Shown: positions 18,405 to 27,334 of the stretch, in pieces
Position numbering within the stretch: position 1 is the stretch's first letter
Layout of the letters: each line of letters opens with the position of its first letter
Assembly (NCBI GenBank): GCA_018335195.1
Contig: JAGXKN010000004.1
Location: forward strand, 1-64,000
DNA from: Desulfobacterales bacterium
GTDB lineage: Bacteria; Desulfobacterota; Desulfobacteria; Desulfobacterales; Desulfosalsimonadaceae
DNA length: 64,000 nt
Direction: 5' to 3'
The notes under the pieces: generated by a model
Seen by the model: the letters and a program-made list of their open reading frames with translations, nothing else
Told to the model about the DNA's origin: nothing
Database searches by the model: none
Translations under genes and position numbers: made by a program

Positions 18405-19505
18405 ATGTTTGAACGTTTAGAAGGAATTGAAAAGCGTTACGCGGAACTGGAGACCCTGCTTTCCGATCCCGCTGTCGTGGGCGACCGGGAGCTGTACCCC
18501 AAGTACGTCCGGGAACACTCGGAACTGGGAAAAATCGTCGAGGCCTACCGGGGATACCGCCAGGTGCTACAGGAGCTTGAACAGAGCCGGGAGCTGCTTT
18601 CAGACAGCGACCCGGAAATCCGGGAAATGGCCAAAAGCGAAATCGAGTCGCTCAATGCCCGGCAGGCCGAACTGGAAGCGTCCCTGAAAAAGCTGCTGAT
18701 TCCCAAGGATCCCAATGACGAAAAAAACGTGATCCTGGAAATCCGCGCCGGAACCGGCGGCGAAGAGGCCAGCCTGTTTGCCGGGGACCTGTTTCGCATG
18801 TATTCCCGCTACGCCGAATCCAAGGACTGGAAAGTGGAGCTCATTGATACCCACTGGACGGACTCGGGCGGATTCAAGGAAGTCATTGCCATGGTCAAGG
18901 GCAGGGGGGCCTACAGCAATCTGAAATACGAAAGCGGCACCCATCGGGTGCAGCGGGTGCCCAGCACTGAGACCCAGGGCCGGATTCATACCTCTGCGGT
19001 TACCGTGGCGGTCTTGGCTGAAGCCGAGGACGTGGAGGTCAACCTTGATCCCAACGACATCGAGGTGGATGTGTTCCGCTCCAGCGGTCCGGGCGGACAG
19101 TCGGTTAACACCACGGACTCGGCCGTGCGGCTCACCCATTTGCCCAGCGGGCTGGTGGTCACCTGCCAGGACGAAAAATCCCAGCACAAAAACAAGGCAA
19201 AGGCCATGCAGGTGCTGCGGGCCCGGCTCTACGACATCCAGGTTCAGGAGCAGAACGACAAGATCACCCAGGAGCGGCGCAACCAGGTGGGCAGCGGTGA
19301 CAGAAGCGAGCGGATCCGGACCTACAATTTTCCACAGGGACGCGTGACCGACCACCGGATCGGATTGACCCTGTATAAGCTCGAGCAGGTGCTGCAGGGC
19401 GCCCTGGATGAAATCGTCGACGAGCTGGCCACCTATTACCAGGCACAGGCTTTACAGAATGCCGAATCACAAGTCGCAGAAACCGCAGACCTGGACCGTT
19501 CTTGA
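18405..19505 (+). CDS. prfA: Peptide chain release factor 1
   Basis: Reads UAA and UAG stop codons. The 366-residue protein has the catalytic GGQ in [19 protein letters not shown] near residue 235 and a PST tripeptide in [10 protein letters not shown] near 188, at the position of the PxT stop-codon-reading element of RF1. [18 protein letters not shown] lies near 113. Its end overlaps the start of prmC, the enzyme that methylates the GGQ glutamine. Confidence 0.97.
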   Translation: MFERLEGIEKRYAELETLLSDPAVVGDRELYPKYVREHSELGKIVEAYRGYRQVLQELEQSRELLSDSDPEIREMAKSEIESLNARQAELEASLKKLLIPKDPNDEKNVILEIRAGTGGEEASLFAGDLFRMYSRYAESKDWKVELIDTHWTDSGGFKEVIAMVKGRGAYSNLKYESGTHRVQRVPSTETQGRIHTSAVTVAVLAEAEDVEVNLDPNDIEVDVFRSSGPGGQSVNTTDSAVRLTHLPSGLVVTCQDEKSQHKNKAKAMQVLRARLYDIQVQEQNDKITQERRNQVGSGDRSERIRTYNFPQGRVTDHRIGLTLYKLEQVLQGALDEIVDELATYYQAQALQNAESQVAETADLDRS

Positions 19506-20352
19506 CGCGCTTCAGTGGACGGCCGGGTATTTTGAAACCCACCATATCGATTCCCCCCGTCTGACAGCCGAAATCCTTCTTGCAGCCGTTCTGGGGCTGC
19601 AGCGTATTGATTTATATATCCGGCACGATCAGCCGCTGTCGGGTCCCGAGCTGGCAAGCTACCGGGAAACGATCCGCCGACGGGTGCGCCGCGAACCCGT
19701 GGCTTACATTCTCCGCGAAAAGGAGTTCTGGGGCCGGGAGTTTATGGTTACCCCGGACGTGCTGATCCCGCGCCCGGAAACCGAGCACCTGGTGGAGGCC
19801 GCCCTGGTGCGTCTGCCCGATGAAACCGACCCCGCCAGGCGGGTGATCGATCTGGGCACGGGCTCCGGTGCCGTGGCGGTCTCGCTGGCAGCAGACCGGC
19901 CCGGGCATATTTACTTTGCAGTGGACCGTTCGTATGCGGCCCTGCGGGTGGCCCGGAAAAACGCCGGGCTAAACGGGGTTCCCGGCCGTATTCATTTTTT
20001 TGCCGGCAGCTGGATGGAGGCGATCCGACAAGACGGTCCCGGATTTGACATGATCGTATCCAATCCGCCGTACGTGCCTTCCGGGCAGATGGCGGCGCTG
20101 CAGCCCGAGATCCACGACCATGAACCACGCATGGCCCTGGACGGGCAGGGCAGGGGGCTGGCGGCGATCGAGACAATTGTCCGCGGGGCGCCTCAGCACT
20201 TGGTCCCGCGCGGAGTTCTGCTGCTGGAAATCGGATACGATCAGAAGGCGGCGATCCTGGAATTTTCCGATCAGGCCGGCGTTTACGGAGATCCCGGGTT
20301 TATCCGGGATTATGCCGGCCATGACCGGGTCGCGGTATTGCAGAAAATGTGA
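19459..20352 (+). CDS. prmC: Release factor glutamine methyltransferase
   Basis: Methylates the GGQ glutamine of release factors using S-adenosylmethionine. The 297-residue protein has an N-terminal helical domain ([18 protein letters not shown]), a SAM-binding motif [16 protein letters not shown] near 130 and the substrate-binding SNPPYVPS near 200. I start it at the ATG at 19459, which overlaps prfA by 47 bases. An upstream in-frame ATG at 19408 would give a non-family N-terminus. Confidence 0.95.
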   Translation: MPNHKSQKPQTWTVLDALQWTAGYFETHHIDSPRLTAEILLAAVLGLQRIDLYIRHDQPLSGPELASYRETIRRRVRREPVAYILREKEFWGREFMVTPDVLIPRPETEHLVEAALVRLPDETDPARRVIDLGTGSGAVAVSLAADRPGHIYFAVDRSYAALRVARKNAGLNGVPGRIHFFAGSWMEAIRQDGPGFDMIVSNPPYVPSGQMAALQPEIHDHEPRMALDGQGRGLAAIETIVRGAPQHLVPRGVLLLEIGYDQKAAILEFSDQAGVYGDPGFIRDYAGHDRVAVLQKM

Positions 20353-20515
20353 TAATAAAAATATTGCGGACCCGGATCTGTTTTGTTATAGGTAGTCAAT
20401 TTTTGAACCAACTACACACGCCTTTGGACCGGCGCTACGGTGCTTTTTTGAAAAGTCGGCGGCCGGGGGGATAAAGGCGGTGGAATCCAAAAACCGCAGC
20501 AAAAGGAGTATGAAA

Positions 20516-21421
20516 ATGGCGTACGTGACAATGAAGGAACTGCTCGAGGCGGGTGTCCATTTCGGTCACCAGACCCGGCGATGGAATCCCAAGATGAAAA
20601 AGTACATCTTCGGGGCCCGAAACGGGATTTACATTGTTGATCTGCAGCAGACGGTCCGGATGTTCCGGACTGCCTATGACTTTGTGGCAAATACGGTGGC
20701 AGACGGCAAAAGCGTGCTTTTCGTGGGCACCAAGAAGCAGGCGCGGGAATCGATCTACGAGGAAGCCAACCGGTGCGAGATGTTTTACGTGCACAACCGC
20801 TGGATCGGCGGGATGCTCACCAATTTTCCCACGGTGAAAAAAAGCATCGAGCGGCTCAATTACTTAAATACTATTGAAAACGACGGCTCCATTAACATGT
20901 ACCCCAAGAAGGAACGGGTGCATATGTTAAAGGAGCGGGCCAAGTTAGACAGCAACCTCGGCGGGATTCGCGCCATGAAGAACCTGCCCGGTGCGCTGTT
21001 TATCGTGGACCCCAAGAAAGAGGCCATCGCCGTGCGCGAGGGCATCCGGCTGGGGATTCCGGTGGTGGCAATGGTGGACACCAACTGCGATCCGGACATG
21101 ATCGATTACGTGATCCCGGGCAATGATGATGCCATCCGGTCGATCCGGCTGATTACCTCCCGGATTGCGGATGCCGCAATCGAGGGAGCCCAGCGCCGGG
21201 AGGAAAAGCTGCAGGCCGAGAAGGACAAGCAGGCAGAGGAGGCCGAACAGCAAGCCGAGGGCACTGTTGAACGCCGCATGATGGAAGAAGACGAGCAGGG
21301 ACCGGTGGTCGAGGTGATCCGCAAGGCCTCGGCCGGCAAGGAAACCGGGGCAGCCGATGCAGAGGCGGAAGCGTCCGGAAAATCCGAAGAATCTGAAGAA
21401 GCGGCAAATACAGGAGAGTAA
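20516..21421 (+). CDS. rpsB: 30S ribosomal protein S2
   Basis: The core (residues 1 to about 235) starts [20 protein letters not shown] and includes [10 protein letters not shown] and [11 protein letters not shown]. The protein is 302 residues, some 60 longer than the Escherichia coli protein, because of a Glu/Ala-rich acidic tail (about 240-302). The start is set by AGGAG 7 bases before 20516. The 163 bases after prmC contain no gene. TTGCGG and TATAGG (20363-20391, 17-base spacer) could be its promoter. It heads the rpsB-tsf-pyrH-frr-uppS-cdsA-dxr-rseP run. Confidence 0.97.
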   Translation: MAYVTMKELLEAGVHFGHQTRRWNPKMKKYIFGARNGIYIVDLQQTVRMFRTAYDFVANTVADGKSVLFVGTKKQARESIYEEANRCEMFYVHNRWIGGMLTNFPTVKKSIERLNYLNTIENDGSINMYPKKERVHMLKERAKLDSNLGGIRAMKNLPGALFIVDPKKEAIAVREGIRLGIPVVAMVDTNCDPDMIDYVIPGNDDAIRSIRLITSRIADAAIEGAQRREEKLQAEKDKQAEEAEQQAEGTVERRMMEEDEQGPVVEVIRKASAGKETGAADAEAEASGKSEESEEAANTGE

Positions 21422-21423
21422 TA

Positions 21424-22023
21424 ATGGCATCAATTAGTGCAGATTTGGTCAAGCAGCTCCGTGACCGGTCCGGAGCCGGCATTATGGACTGCAAGGAAGC
21501 GCTTACCGAGTGCGAAGGGGACATGGAAAAGGCGGCCGATTACCTGCGCAAAAAAGGGCTTGCCACCGCAAAAAAACGGGCCGGCAAGGTGGCCGCAGAC
21601 GGCGTCATCCAATCCTATATTCACATGGGCGGCAAAATCGGGGTGCTTGTGGAAGTCAACTGCGAAACCGATTTTGTGGCCAAGACGGATGAATTCAAGG
21701 AGTTTGCCAAGAATATTGCCATGCACATCGCGGCTTCCAGCCCGCTCGGCGTGGTTCCGGAAGACATCCCGGAGGACGCGGTTGCCCGGGAAAAGGAAAT
21801 TTATCGCCAGCAGGCGCTTGAAATGGGCAAGCCCGAGGATGTTGCAGAGAAAATCGTCGAAGGCAAGATGAACAAATTCTACAAGGAATCGTGCCTGATG
21901 AACCAGCTCTACATCCGGGACACGAACCTGACGGTTTCAGACGTGATCAACGAGATGATCGCAAAAACCGGGGAGAAAATCACCATCAACCGGTTTGCCC
22001 GCTTTCAGATCGGGGAGAGCTGA
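21424..22023 (+). CDS. tsf: Elongation factor Ts
   Basis: Nucleotide exchange factor for EF-Tu. The 199-residue protein has the N-terminal UBA-like domain with [13 protein letters not shown], the [20 protein letters not shown] core and [10 protein letters not shown] near 82. It is about 200 residues long, the short form with one core subdomain found in many bacteria, rather than the 283-residue enterobacterial form. It begins 2 bases after rpsB with a good AGGAG site. Confidence 0.97.
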   Translation: MASISADLVKQLRDRSGAGIMDCKEALTECEGDMEKAADYLRKKGLATAKKRAGKVAADGVIQSYIHMGGKIGVLVEVNCETDFVAKTDEFKEFAKNIAMHIAASSPLGVVPEDIPEDAVAREKEIYRQQALEMGKPEDVAEKIVEGKMNKFYKESCLMNQLYIRDTNLTVSDVINEMIAKTGEKITINRFARFQIGES

Positions 22024-22027
22024 AATT

Positions 22028-22753
22028 TTGGAGCAACCCAAGTTTTCGCGCGTACTACTTAAGTTAAGCGGCGAAGCCCTCATGGGCGAGGAGCAGTACG
22101 GTATCAGCCCGGAGACCCTCCGCTATGTGGCCGGAGAAGTCAAATCCATCGCCGCGCTCGGCGTGGAAACTGCCCTTGTGGTGGGGGGCGGAAATATATT
22201 CCGGGGCATGGCCGGAAGTTCCCAGGGAATGGATCGGGCTTCGGCCGACTACCTGGGCATGCTGGCCACGGTAATGAACAGCCTGGCCCTCCAGGATGCC
22301 CTGGAAAAAGTCGAGGTGCCCACGCGGGTGCTCTCGGCCATCTCCATGCACCAGATGGCCGAGCCCTATATCCGCCGAAGGGCCATCCGGCACCTGGAAA
22401 AGGGAAGGGTGGTCATTTTTGCCGCAGGCACCGGCAACCCGTATTTTACCACGGATACGGCCGCGGTTTTAAGAGCTGCGGAAATTCATGCCGAGGTATT
22501 GCTCAAAGCCACCAAGGTCGACGGCGTCTATGACATGGACCCGGTACATGACAACGCGGCCCGGTTTATTGACAGCATCGATTACATGTCGGTGCTGGAA
22601 AAGCGGTTGCACATCATGGATTCCACCGCGATCTCGCTGGCCATGGACAACCGGCTGATGCTGGTGGTTTTCAATCTCAAACAGAAAGGCAATACCCGCG
22701 GGGTGATCTGCGGGGAATCCATCGGCACGCGCATTTACGAAATTACGCAGTAG
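22028..22753 (+). CDS. pyrH: UMP kinase
   Basis: Phosphorylates UMP to UDP. The 241-residue amino-acid-kinase-fold protein has [13 protein letters not shown] at 8-20, [10 protein letters not shown] near 56, [16 protein letters not shown] near 135 and [10 protein letters not shown] near 165. I use the TTG at 22028, 10 bases after GGGGAG, because the family starts a few residues before KLSGEAL. An upstream ATG would overlap tsf by many codons. Confidence 0.95.
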   Translation: MEQPKFSRVLLKLSGEALMGEEQYGISPETLRYVAGEVKSIAALGVETALVVGGGNIFRGMAGSSQGMDRASADYLGMLATVMNSLALQDALEKVEVPTRVLSAISMHQMAEPYIRRRAIRHLEKGRVVIFAAGTGNPYFTTDTAAVLRAAEIHAEVLLKATKVDGVYDMDPVHDNAARFIDSIDYMSVLEKRLHIMDSTAISLAMDNRLMLVVFNLKQKGNTRGVICGESIGTRIYEITQ

Positions 22754-22850
22754 CGGTAAGTTTTTCGGTATTTCGGGGACAGGTAAAATCTGTACCCCCA
22801 TTCGGGCGGATCATAAGGGCACAGGCTCCGGATCTGGACACATCCGGAAC

Positions 22851-22878
22851 CCTGAACTTTGAACCTTGAATTTTGAAC
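22851..22878. repeat. GAACTTTGAAC short repeat, copy 2
   Basis: CCTGAACTTTGAACCTTGAA and flanking bases match the run before rpmE. It lies in the 137-base gap before frr, which otherwise holds no gene. Confidence 0.7.
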
Positions 22879-22890
22879 GGGTGAGCGGCT

Positions 22891-23448
22891 ATGATCGATT
22901 CGATTATCAGCGAAGCAAAGGAAAAGATGAACAAGTCGGTGGACGCGCTGAAAAAGGATCTCAAGAAGATCCGAACCGGGCGCGCCTCGTTGAGCATCCT
23001 GGATGACGTGCGGGTGGATTATTACGGTACGCCCACCCCGCTGAACCAGATCGCATCGCTTTCGGTCCCGGAAAGCCGTTTGATTACAATTCAGCCCTGG
23101 GATCCCTCGGCGGTCAAGGAGATCGAAAAAGCGATCATGAAATCCAACCTGGGGCTGACGCCTTCAAGTGACGGAAAAATTATCCGCATTACCATTCCCC
23201 CGCTGACCGAGGACCGGCGCAAGGAGATCGTCAAGCAGGTCAACAAGATCTGCGAGGACTACCGGATCGCGGTACGCAATATACGTAGGGATGCCAATGA
23301 TTCGTTAAAAACCCTGAAAAAGGACGGGGACGCCTCGGAAGACGACGTCAGCAAGGGATTTGACGAGGTTCAGAAGCTTACCGACGAGCATATCAAGCAG
23401 ATCGATGATATATACAAGGACAAGGAAAAGGAGATCCTTGAAGTCTAA
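22891..23448 (+). CDS. frr: Ribosome recycling factor
   Basis: Splits the post-termination ribosome together with EF-G. The 185-residue protein has the family length and shows LKKIRTGRASLSILDDVRVDYYGTP at residues 24-49 region, the RLITIQPWDPSAV segment near 68 and the IAVRNIRRDAND helix near 130. Its end overlaps uppS by 11 bases. Confidence 0.97.
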   Translation: MIDSIISEAKEKMNKSVDALKKDLKKIRTGRASLSILDDVRVDYYGTPTPLNQIASLSVPESRLITIQPWDPSAVKEIEKAIMKSNLGLTPSSDGKIIRITIPPLTEDRRKEIVKQVNKICEDYRIAVRNIRRDANDSLKTLKKDGDASEDDVSKGFDEVQKLTDEHIKQIDDIYKDKEKEILEV

Positions 23449-24181
23449 GTCTGCAGACAATGCCGCTCCGGATCCCTCAGAGCTGCCGCGGCACGTTGCC
23501 GTGATTATGGACGGCAACGGCCGTTGGGCGAAAAAGCGCATGTTAAACCGGGTAAAAGGCCATGAACGCGGGGCGGATACGGTGCGCACGGTGGTTCGCA
23601 CGAGCAGGGAGATCGGCATCCGGTACCTGACCCTGTATGCTTTTTCAACCGAGAACTGGCAGCGGCCGCAAACGGAAATCACCGCCCTGATGACCCTGCT
23701 GAAGCGTTTTCTGGACTCGGAAACCCGGGAAATGATTGATAACAATATCCGGTTGAACGTTATCGGTGAAAAAGAGCGCCTGCCCGAGGACGTACAGAAT
23801 GTGTTCGATCAGACCCTTTCGGCTACAGCCGGCAATGACGGGATGTGCCTGACACTGGCGTTGAGTTACGGCGGGCGCGCCGAGATCGCCAGGGCGGCAC
23901 GGGCCGCGGCACAGGCGTTCAAGGACGGGCAAATCGATGTCACGGAAATTACCCCGGAATACCTGTCCGGGTTTTTGTACACGGCGGAAATCCCGGACCC
24001 GGAATTGCTCATTCGCACCAGCGGGGAAATCCGGGTCAGCAATTTTCTGCTCTGGCAGATCGCCTACACGGAAATTTTTGTCACGCCCACCCTGTGGCCG
24101 GATTTTACCCGCGAGGAGTACCTCGACATTCTGAAGCACTTTAAGGATCGAGAACGCCGCTTCGGCCGGGTTTCGTCCTGA
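23438..24181 (+). CDS. uppS: Isoprenyl (undecaprenyl) diphosphate synthase
   Basis: Makes the C55 lipid carrier for cell-wall synthesis. The 247-residue cis-prenyltransferase shows HVAVIMDGNGRWAKKR near residue 20 (catalytic Asp), GHERGADTVR, LTLYAFSTENWQRP, and RTSGEIRVSNFLLWQ near 195. A TTG at 23438 with AAGGAG 4-5 bases upstream gives a normal N-terminus. The frr overlap implies translational coupling. Confidence 0.94.
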   Translation: MKSKSADNAAPDPSELPRHVAVIMDGNGRWAKKRMLNRVKGHERGADTVRTVVRTSREIGIRYLTLYAFSTENWQRPQTEITALMTLLKRFLDSETREMIDNNIRLNVIGEKERLPEDVQNVFDQTLSATAGNDGMCLTLALSYGGRAEIARAARAAAQAFKDGQIDVTEITPEYLSGFLYTAEIPDPELLIRTSGEIRVSNFLLWQIAYTEIFVTPTLWPDFTREEYLDILKHFKDRERRFGRVSS

Positions 24182-24246
24182 CAAAACTGCTTTTGCGAAG
24201 TTTTTCCGACCATATACAAGCTCAACGATCCAGCCGGGATGATGCC

Positions 24247-25056
24247 ATGCACTTAAAACGTTGGATTACAGCCATTGTTGCCATACCGGTACTGGTGGCC
24301 CTGATTATCAAGGGCCCGCCTGCGGTTTTTGCCGGGTTGATTGCCCTTATTGCCGTGCTTTCCATGTGGGAGTATTTCTATATTGTTTCAAGGGGCAACA
24401 AAACCGGTATGCTCAAACCGATTCCCATTGCCGGGGCTGTGGTCGGATTGCTGATAATTGCAGCAGCTCTTTACGGCGCCTTTTCAGTGATGCTTCTGCT
24501 GGTGTTTGCCGCCTTGTTAATCGCCGCACTGCTGTCAATGCCGGCTTACCAGTCCGGTCCGGAGATTATGGAAACCGTGGCCGGACAGGTCCAGGGCGTG
24601 GTCTACATCCCGCTTGCCCTGGCCGCGCTGGTGCTGCTGCGGGGACAACCGGACGGACTGACATGGATTTTTTTCGTGGTGCTTGTTGTGTTTCTGGGGG
24701 ATGTGGCCGCATTTTACGTGGGCAGCTACCTGGGCCGGCATAAGCTCAGTCCGGCCATCAGCCCGGGCAAAACCGTGGAAGGCGCGCTCGGCGGCCTGGC
24801 GGTCAATATCGTGGTTGCCCTGGTTTTTAAAACACTGCTGCTGCCCGAGCTGGCAGGCGGGCTCGTGGTGGTATTCGCTCTGGCCCTCGGAATTGCCGGA
24901 CAAATCGGGGATCTTTTTGAATCCGAGCTCAAGCGGGCTGCGGGCATCAAGGATTCGGGGGGAATTCTGCCGGGCCACGGCGGCATGCTGGACCGGGTGG
25001 ATGCGCTGATTTTTGCCGCACCTGTGGCGTGTGCGTTTAATATGTTTGTTTTTTAA
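24247..25056 (+). CDS. cdsA: Phosphatidate cytidylyltransferase (CDP-diglyceride synthase)
   Basis: Integral membrane enzyme that makes CDP-diacylglycerol for phospholipids. The 269-residue protein has about seven or eight hydrophobic segments and the CDS signatures SPGKTVEGALGG near residue 175 and the GDLFESELKRAAGIKDSG region near 225, followed by LPGHGGMLDRVD. The ATG at 24247 starts MHLKRWITAIV. An in-frame ATG at 24193 adds 18 hydrophilic residues and is less likely. Confidence 0.95.
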   Translation: MHLKRWITAIVAIPVLVALIIKGPPAVFAGLIALIAVLSMWEYFYIVSRGNKTGMLKPIPIAGAVVGLLIIAAALYGAFSVMLLLVFAALLIAALLSMPAYQSGPEIMETVAGQVQGVVYIPLALAALVLLRGQPDGLTWIFFVVLVVFLGDVAAFYVGSYLGRHKLSPAISPGKTVEGALGGLAVNIVVALVFKTLLLPELAGGLVVVFALALGIAGQIGDLFESELKRAAGIKDSGGILPGHGGMLDRVDALIFAAPVACAFNMFVF

Positions 25057-25081
25057 AATTTTGAATTGAAGCTTTTGATAA

Positions 25082-26260
25082 ATGAGTGTCCGTCAGATCG
25101 GCATACTCGGATCCACGGGATCCATCGGGCAAAGCACGCTTTCCGTGCTGGCCCGGTTTCCTGAGCGTTTCGCGGTCAGGGCGCTGACCGCCGGGGGCAA
25201 TATTGATCTGCTGGCCCGACAGATCCGGGAATTTGGGCCGGATATGGCAGTGGTCTACGATGAGGCCGGGGCTTCGACGTTAAGGCGGATGCTGCCTGCA
25301 GATATTTCCACGGAGATTTTTTTCGGAGCAGACGGGTACCGAGCGGCTGCCGAATACGCGCCGCTGGACACGGTGGTTTCGGCCATGGTGGGTTCCGCCG
25401 GGCTGCTGCCTACCCTGGCCGCGATTTGTGCAGGCAAGGACGTTGCTCTTGCCAACAAGGAAACCCTGGTCATGGCCGGTGACTTGGTCATCCGGGAAGC
25501 TGCGGCCCGCGGGGTGCGCATCCTGCCGGTGGACAGCGAGCACAGCGCCATCTTCCAGTGCATTTGCGGAAACCGGGAGGAGGACATTAACCGGATCCTG
25601 CTGACCGCATCCGGCGGGCCGTTTTTAAATCTGCCCGGCGCGGATTTTTCAAAAATTACGCCGGCCGACGCCCTGGACCATCCCACATGGCAGATGGGTG
25701 CCAAGATCACCATCGATTCGGCCACCCTGATGAACAAGGGCCTGGAGGTGATCGAGGCCGGGCACCTGTTTGCCTTGAGCGCCGATCAGATCGAGGTGGT
25801 CATCCACCCCCAGAGTATCGTGCACTCCATGGTGGCTTATCGCGACGGCACGGTTATGGCCCAGATGGGCCTGCCGGACATGAAGGCGGCAATTGCCTAT
25901 GCGCTTTCATGCCCGGAGCGGCTGCCGCTGGGACTGTCCTGCCCGGATTTTGCCGACCTCGGCCAACTGGCTTTCCAGGCGCCGGATTCGGAGAAATTTC
26001 CGTGCCTGGCCCTTGCATATATGGCCTGCAGAAAGGGCGGCACCATGCCGGCCGTGATGAACGCGGCAAACGAGGTGGCCGTGGCCGCATTTCTGCACGG
26101 CACAATTGCCTTTGACCGGATCCCCGCTTTGATACGCGGCGTAATGGAACAATACGAGCCGGTGACAGCGCAGGACGTGGAAGACATACTGGAAGCAGAC
26201 CGATGGGCCCGGCAGGCTGCACAAGCCCTGGCGGCCGCATTTGATCAGGATACGGAGTAG
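25082..26260 (+). CDS. dxr: 1-deoxy-D-xylulose 5-phosphate reductoisomerase
   Basis: Second step of the non-mevalonate isoprenoid pathway, feeding uppS. The 392-residue protein shows the NADPH-binding GILGSTGSIGQSTL at 8-21, LANKETLVMAG near 124, the metal site in VDSEHSAIFQ near 150, and SATLMNKGLEVIEA near 218. The length is normal. It lies 25 bases after cdsA with a weak ribosome site. Confidence 0.96.
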   Translation: MSVRQIGILGSTGSIGQSTLSVLARFPERFAVRALTAGGNIDLLARQIREFGPDMAVVYDEAGASTLRRMLPADISTEIFFGADGYRAAAEYAPLDTVVSAMVGSAGLLPTLAAICAGKDVALANKETLVMAGDLVIREAAARGVRILPVDSEHSAIFQCICGNREEDINRILLTASGGPFLNLPGADFSKITPADALDHPTWQMGAKITIDSATLMNKGLEVIEAGHLFALSADQIEVVIHPQSIVHSMVAYRDGTVMAQMGLPDMKAAIAYALSCPERLPLGLSCPDFADLGQLAFQAPDSEKFPCLALAYMACRKGGTMPAVMNAANEVAVAAFLHGTIAFDRIPALIRGVMEQYEPVTAQDVEDILEADRWARQAAQALAAAFDQDTE

Positions 26261-26265
26261 ATGAG

Positions 26266-27330
26266 ATGAGCATGGTAATCGGCCTGGTGATTGTACTGGG
26301 CGTATTGATATTTTTTCACGAACTCGGGCATTTCCTGGTGGCCAAGGCTTTCGGGGTGGGTGTGGAGCGCTTTTCCCTGGGATTCGGCCCCAAGCTTGCC
26401 ACGAAAAAGGTCGGTCGTACCGAGTACTGTATATCGGCGCTGCCGCTTGGCGGATATGTGAAGATGGTGGGCGAGCAGCCGGATGCGGAGATCGCCCCGG
26501 AAGACCTGGAATTTTCCTTTACCCACAAGCCCGTGTGGCAGCGGATGTTAGTGGTGGCAGCCGGGCCGGTTTTCAACTTCATGCTGTGCATCCTCATATT
26601 TTTCGGTATTTTCAGCACTACCGGGGTTATGAGCATGAAGCCCGTGATCGGCGAGGTCAAGGCAGACACCCCGGCCCGGGCCGCAGGGTTAAAAAGCGGC
26701 GACACCATTGTGGCCGCAGAAGGCGAGGCCATTAAAACCTGGTCCGAGATGGCAAAAGTGATCGCGGACAGCCAGGGGAACCCGGTTTCTTTTACAATCC
26801 AGCGGGAAGGCCGCCGGATCGAAAAGACCGTCAAGCCTGAAAAAGATACGGTCGAGGACATCTTCGGCGAAACCCGCGAACGGTACATGATCGGGGTTTC
26901 CGCGGCCGGGGAGACGCTTGCACAGCGACTTAACCCGATTTCGGCAATGGGGGAAAGCCTTTCCAGGACTTATCTGATCATCAAGCTGACCGTGGTTTCC
27001 GTGCTCAAGCTTATCCAGGGGGCTCTGTCCGTGGAAACCCTTGGCGGTCCGATCATGATCGCCCAGATGGCAGGCGAACAGTTCCAGCACGGAGCCGTGA
27101 ACCTGCTTTCCTTTATTGCGCTTGTCAGCGTGAATCTTGGCATTTTAAATTTGCTTCCCGTGCCGGTGTTAGACGGCGGCCATCTGATGTTTTTTTCCAT
27201 CGAGGCGGTCACGGGCCGCCCCGTGTCTTTGCGGGCCCGGGAAATCGCCACGCAGATCGGCATTTTTCTGCTGATGCTGCTGATGGTGTTTGTTTTTTAC
27301 AATGATATCATGAGAATCGTATCCGAGTGA
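26266..27330 (+). CDS. rseP: Site-2 zinc protease RseP/RasP type
   Basis: Intramembrane protease that cleaves anti-sigma factors or signal peptide remnants. The 354-residue protein has HELGH at residues 18-22 (zinc ligands and catalytic Glu) in its first membrane segment, one PDZ domain (about 125-205, with ARAAGLKSGDTIVAAEG) and the LLPVPVLDGGH motif near 295. It is about 100 residues shorter than E. coli RseP because it has a single PDZ domain. It closes the dxr-cdsA block. Confidence 0.95.
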   Translation: MSMVIGLVIVLGVLIFFHELGHFLVAKAFGVGVERFSLGFGPKLATKKVGRTEYCISALPLGGYVKMVGEQPDAEIAPEDLEFSFTHKPVWQRMLVVAAGPVFNFMLCILIFFGIFSTTGVMSMKPVIGEVKADTPARAAGLKSGDTIVAAEGEAIKTWSEMAKVIADSQGNPVSFTIQREGRRIEKTVKPEKDTVEDIFGETRERYMIGVSAAGETLAQRLNPISAMGESLSRTYLIIKLTVVSVLKLIQGALSVETLGGPIMIAQMAGEQFQHGAVNLLSFIALVSVNLGILNLLPVPVLDGGHLMFFSIEAVTGRPVSLRAREIATQIGIFLLMLLMVFVFYNDIMRIVSE

Positions 27331-27334
27331 AATT

